Below are positions 7,300 through 9,635 of a DNA stretch of 9,635 nt, piece after piece. The notes under the pieces were generated by a model, which was given only the letters and a program-made list of their open reading frames with translations, ran no database searches and was not told where the DNA came from. The stretch is taken from NCBI GenBank assembly GCA_028293055.1, contig JAQGLD010000001.1, positions 1 through 9,635 on the forward strand, written 5' to 3'. Made by a program: the position numbers and the translations under genes. Each line of letters starts with the position of its first letter. Position 1 is the stretch's first letter. Source of the stretch: Alphaproteobacteria bacterium. GTDB taxonomy: Bacteria > Pseudomonadota > Alphaproteobacteria > Sphingomonadales > Sphingomonadaceae.

Positions 7300-7873
7300 G
7301 TCCAGATATATTCCGCGCCTGAAGTCCGATTATGACGAGCGGATCGTCCCTGCGATGATCGAGAAGTTCGGTTACAAGAACCGGCTCCAGGTCCCGCGGA
7401 TCGACAAGATCGTGCTCAACATGGGCGTCGGCGAGGCGACCCAGGACAAGAAGAAGGTCGACACCGCAGCTTCCGAGATGGAGCTGATCGCCGGCCAGAA
7501 GCCTGTCGTCACCAAGGCCAAGAAGTCGATCGCCCAGTTCAAGCTGCGCGAAGGCATGCCGATCGGAGTGAAGGTCACCCTTCGCCGCGAGCGGATGTAC
7601 GAATTCCTCGACCGCCTGGTCACGGTCGCGCTCCCGCGCGTCCGCGATTTTCGCGGCCTCAATCCGCGTTCCTTCGACGGACGCGGCAATTACGCGATGG
7701 GTCTCAAGGAGCAGATCGTGTTCCCGGAGATCAACTATGACCGCATCGAAAAGGTGCGCGGCATGGATGTCATCGTCACCACCACCGCGAAGTCGGACGA
7801 CGAGGCGCGCGAGCTGCTGCGCCTCTTCAATTTCCCCTTCCCGGTTGAACAGGACCAGAAGCAGGCCGCCTGA
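7292..7873 (+). CDS. rplE: 50S ribosomal protein L5
   Basis: Central-protuberance protein that binds 5S rRNA together with L18 and contacts P-site tRNA. The 193-residue product carries the family blocks [15 protein letters not shown] (35-49), [52 protein letters not shown] and [20 protein letters not shown]. The final 13 or so residues (VEQDQKQAA end) extend slightly past E. coli L5. The start ATGGCTGA overlaps the rplX stop by 8 nt, with GGGGAG (7278-7283) upstream. The stop lies within a 10-nt tandem duplication (7863-7882). Identification is secure. Confidence 0.98.
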   Translation: MAESRYIPRLKSDYDERIVPAMIEKFGYKNRLQVPRIDKIVLNMGVGEATQDKKKVDTAASEMELIAGQKPVVTKAKKSIAQFKLREGMPIGVKVTLRRERMYEFLDRLVTVALPRVRDFRGLNPRSFDGRGNYAMGLKEQIVFPEINYDRIEKVRGMDVIVTTTAKSDDEARELLRLFNFPFPVEQDQKQAA

Positions 7874-7882
7874 GGCCGCCTG
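7863..7882 (+). repeat. 10-nt tandem duplication across the rplE stop
   Basis: AGGCCGCCTG occurs twice back to back, at 7863-7872 and 7873-7882. The rplE stop TGA (7871-7873) spans the junction. Two copies of a short GC-rich unit may be a recent slippage product or chance. It has no effect on the protein beyond the final Ala-Ala and contributes to the 34-nt spacer before rpsN. Confidence 0.6.
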
Positions 7883-7907
7883 CGTGAAAGGAAAGAGAAC
7901 TTAAGTC

Positions 7908-8213
7908 ATGGCGAAACTGAGTTCGATCAACAAGAATGAGCGTCGCAAGAAGCTGGTCAAGAAATATGCCGGCCAATATGCGAAGCTGAAGGCGATCGCG
8001 GACGACGAGTCCCGCGACGACACCGAGCGCCTGATCGCGCGCCTCAAGCTGGCCGAGATTCCGCGCAACGGGAACCCGACCCGCGTTCGCAATCGCTGCG
8101 GCATGACCGGACGCTCGCGCGCCGTCTACCGCAAGTTCGGCCTGTCGCGGATCATGATCCGCGAGCTGGGCAATAAGGGCCTGATTCCGGGCCTCACGAA
8201 GTCGAGCTGGTAA
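7908..8213 (+). CDS. rpsN: 30S ribosomal protein S14 (long, zinc-independent form)
   Basis: Small-subunit head protein needed for assembly of S3 and S10 into the head. The 101-residue product is the long C-minus type: it has a single cysteine (Cys64) and lacks the CxxC pairs of the short zinc-binding form. The signature RNRCGMTGR is at residues 61-69, followed by [32 protein letters not shown]. The spacer from rplE is 34 nt, the largest within the spc block here, with AAAGGAAAGAGAA at 7887-7899 as a rather distant Shine-Dalgarno region. The gap to rpsH is 9 nt. Confidence 0.98.
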   Translation: MAKLSSINKNERRKKLVKKYAGQYAKLKAIADDESRDDTERLIARLKLAEIPRNGNPTRVRNRCGMTGRSRAVYRKFGLSRIMIRELGNKGLIPGLTKSSW

Positions 8214-8222
8214 GGGTAAGCT

Positions 8223-8618
8223 ATGCCATTGACCGATCCATTGGGTGACATGCTCACCCGCATCCGCAACGGCCAGCAGGCGCGCAAGGACAGCGTGGTT
8301 TCCCCCGCGTCCAAGCTGCGTGCCCGAGTCCTCGACGTGCTTCAGCGCGAGGGGTATATCCGCGGCTACAGCGAAGAAATTCTCGGGCCTGCCAAGGGGC
8401 TGCGCATCGAGCTGAAATATTTCGAGGGCCGGCCTGCGATCCAGCATGTCAGCCGAGTCTCGAAGCCCGGCCGCCGCGTCTATTCGGGCAGCCAGGAGCT
8501 GCCCCGGGTCCGCAACGGCCTCGGTATCACGATCGTTTCGACGCCGAAGGGCGTTCTGTCCGACGCGGAAGCGCGCGAACAGAATGTCGGCGGCGAAGTG
8601 CTGGCGGAGGTATTCTGA
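8223..8618 (+). CDS. rpsH: 30S ribosomal protein S8
   Basis: Primary 16S rRNA-binding protein of the small-subunit platform, and in E. coli the translational repressor of the spc operon. The 131-residue product begins [32 protein letters not shown], continues with [24 protein letters not shown], and ends with the signature [33 protein letters not shown]. The conserved rRNA-binding STxxG loop is S106-T-P-K-G110. AAGGG near 8213-8217 serves as Shine-Dalgarno. The stop TGA shares its last base with the rplF start. Autoregulation is known for the family; I could not identify an S8 target by eye here. Confidence 0.98.
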   Translation: MPLTDPLGDMLTRIRNGQQARKDSVVSPASKLRARVLDVLQREGYIRGYSEEILGPAKGLRIELKYFEGRPAIQHVSRVSKPGRRVYSGSQELPRVRNGLGITIVSTPKGVLSDAEAREQNVGGEVLAEVF

Positions 8619-9151
8619 TGAGCCGTATTGGAAAAGTGCCGGTCGCGCTGCCCAGCGGAGTGTCGGCGACGGTCGAAGGATCGATCCTCTCGGTCAAGGG
8701 CCCCAAGGGCACCCTGACGATGCCGATGCTCGACGACATCAGCTACGCGATCGAGGACGGCCGCATCGTCGTCCGCCCGGCCAACGAGACCAAGCGGGCG
8801 CGCTCTTTCTGGGGCATGCACCGCACCCTGGTGCAGAACCTGGTGACCGGAGTGACCGACGGTTTCACCAAGGTGCTCGAGATCACCGGAGTCGGCTATC
8901 GCGCCGCCGCCCAGGGCCGCAACCTCAGGCTGCAGCTCGGCTACAGCCATGATGTCAATGTCGCGGTGCCGGAAGGCCTGGAGGTGAAGACCCCCGATCC
9001 GACGACTGTCGAGATTTCGGGCAACGACCGGCAGCGCGTCGGTCAGCTCGCCGCCGAGATCCGCCAGTGGCGCAAGCCGGAGCCCTACAAGGGCAAGGGC
9101 ATCAAATATCGCGGCGAGTTCATCTTCCGCAAAGAAGGTAAGAAGAAGTAA
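8618..9151 (+). CDS. rplF: 50S ribosomal protein L6
   Basis: Two-domain protein at the base of the L7/L12 stalk near the sarcin-ricin loop, important late in 50S assembly. The 177-residue product is the standard length. It starts [15 protein letters not shown] and carries SVKGPKGTL and [19 protein letters not shown] in the first half. The second half has [23 protein letters not shown] and the C-terminal signature [11 protein letters not shown] (154-164), with a basic tail RKEGKKK. The start ATG overlaps the rpsH TGA by 1 nt, with GGAGGT (8605-8610) 7 nt upstream. The gap to rplR is 3 nt. Confidence 0.98.
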   Translation: MSRIGKVPVALPSGVSATVEGSILSVKGPKGTLTMPMLDDISYAIEDGRIVVRPANETKRARSFWGMHRTLVQNLVTGVTDGFTKVLEITGVGYRAAAQGRNLRLQLGYSHDVNVAVPEGLEVKTPDPTTVEISGNDRQRVGQLAAEIRQWRKPEPYKGKGIKYRGEFIFRKEGKKK

Positions 9152-9154
9152 GCC

Positions 9155-9508
9155 ATGGCGAAACTCTCTCTCTTCGAACGGCGCCGTCAGCGCGTCCGCA
9201 CCTCCCTCCGGAAGCGCGCGGGCGAGCGTCCGCGGCTGTCCATCCATCGCTCCGGCCGGCATATCTATGCGCAGGTCATCAAGGACGATGAGGGCCGCAC
9301 CGTCGCTTCCGCCTCTTCGCTCGAGAAGGAGGTCCGCTCGAACAGCGGCGCCACCGTCTCCAGCGCCCAGGATGTCGGCAAGAGGCTCGCCGAGCGCGCC
9401 AAGGCGGCCGGTATCACCCAAGTGGTTTTCGACCGTGGCGGTTTCCTGTTCCACGGCCGCGTGAAGGCTCTCGCCGATGCCGCGCGCGAAGGCGGATTGG
9501 AGTTCTAA
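9155..9508 (+). CDS. rplR: 50S ribosomal protein L18
   Basis: 5S rRNA-binding protein of the central protuberance, acting with L5 encoded four genes upstream. The 117-residue product has the basic N-terminal segment [47 protein letters not shown], and the core ends [28 protein letters not shown], the normal terminus. Length matches E. coli L18 (117). The Shine-Dalgarno AAGGT near 9136-9140 is within the end of rplF. The rpsE start follows the TAA stop with no gap. Confidence 0.98.
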   Translation: MAKLSLFERRRQRVRTSLRKRAGERPRLSIHRSGRHIYAQVIKDDEGRTVASASSLEKEVRSNSGATVSSAQDVGKRLAERAKAAGITQVVFDRGGFLFHGRVKALADAAREGGLEF

Positions 9509-9635
9509 ATGGCTGACGATAACAACGAGGTCATCGCGACCCCCGCTGCCGAGCCCGCTTTGGCCGGGCAGACCAACGAAGCCTCCGCCCCGCCGGCGGA
9601 CGGCGCAGGCCCGCGCCGCGAGCGCGGCGCCCGCG
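9509..9635 (+). CDS. rpsE: 30S ribosomal protein S5, N-terminal part only
   Basis: An open frame starts at the ATG immediately after the rplR stop and runs off the window. The 42 visible codons encode MADDNNEVIATPAAEPALAG followed by an Ala/Pro/Gly stretch and an Arg-rich end (PRRERGAR). This is a low-complexity N-terminal extension rather than the S5 core, so no conserved S5 domain can be checked. The call rests on position: rpsE follows rplR in the spc operon, and alphaproteobacterial S5 proteins often have such an extension. GGAG (9499-9502) is 6 nt upstream of the ATG. Confidence 0.88.
   Translation, partial: MADDNNEVIATPAAEPALAGQTNEASAPPADGAGPRRERGAR

Noticed and set aside
7260..7320. 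A possible S8 autoregulatory target at the rplX-rplE junction, as in E. coli
   Set aside because: I could not find a stem with the S8-type internal loop by eye. A covariance-model search would be needed to decide.
8480..9454. A 324-codon open frame on the - strand across rpsH, rplF and rplR
   Set aside because: It is the same GC-driven antisense effect; it lies wholly over three conserved ribosomal genes and has no plausible family match.

Overview
The window is a contiguous stretch of the bacterial str/S10/spc ribosomal-protein cluster, all on the + strand. It starts inside tuf (EF-Tu) and runs through rpsJ-rplC-rplD-rplW-rplB-rpsS-rplV-rpsC-rplP-rpmC-rpsQ (S10 block) into rplN-rplX-rplE-rpsN-rpsH-rplF-rplR-rpsE (spc block). 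It ends inside rpsE. No mobile element, CRISPR array, tRNA, rRNA or accessory gene is visible.

Organism: GC-rich DNA with strong G/C preference at third codon positions, the long zinc-free form of S14, tuf directly upstream of rpsJ, and an L3 with a long acidic tail suggest an alphaproteobacterium. Sphingomonadales is most likely, judged from remembered protein similarity and not from a search.

Layout: 1-800 is the C-terminal two thirds of EF-Tu. 801-1014 is a 214-nt spacer with a possible weak terminator followed by a series of inverted repeats before rpsJ. 1015-1326 is rpsJ. 1327-1582 is an unusual, hairpin-rich 250-nt spacer inside the operon, before rplC. From 1583 to 6524 genes are packed with gaps of 0-14 nt or short overlaps. 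6525-6610 is an 86-nt spacer with a GC-rich hairpin at the S10/spc boundary. From 6611 to the end packing is again tight; the largest gap is 34 nt, before rpsN.

The genes encode parts of one machine. S10, S19, S3, S17, S14, S8 and S5 go to the 30S subunit. L3, L4, L23, L2, L22, L16, L29, L14, L24, L5, L6 and L18 go to the 50S subunit. EF-Tu brings aminoacyl-tRNA to the ribosome. Touching or overlapping stops and starts, and Shine-Dalgarno sequences buried in the preceding gene's end, indicate co-transcription and translational coupling.

The coding content is ordinary. The parts worth a second look are non-coding: two structured spacers (before rpsJ and before rplC) that share a 14-nt motif and could be cis-acting leaders. 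Nothing supports a new defence or metabolic system here.
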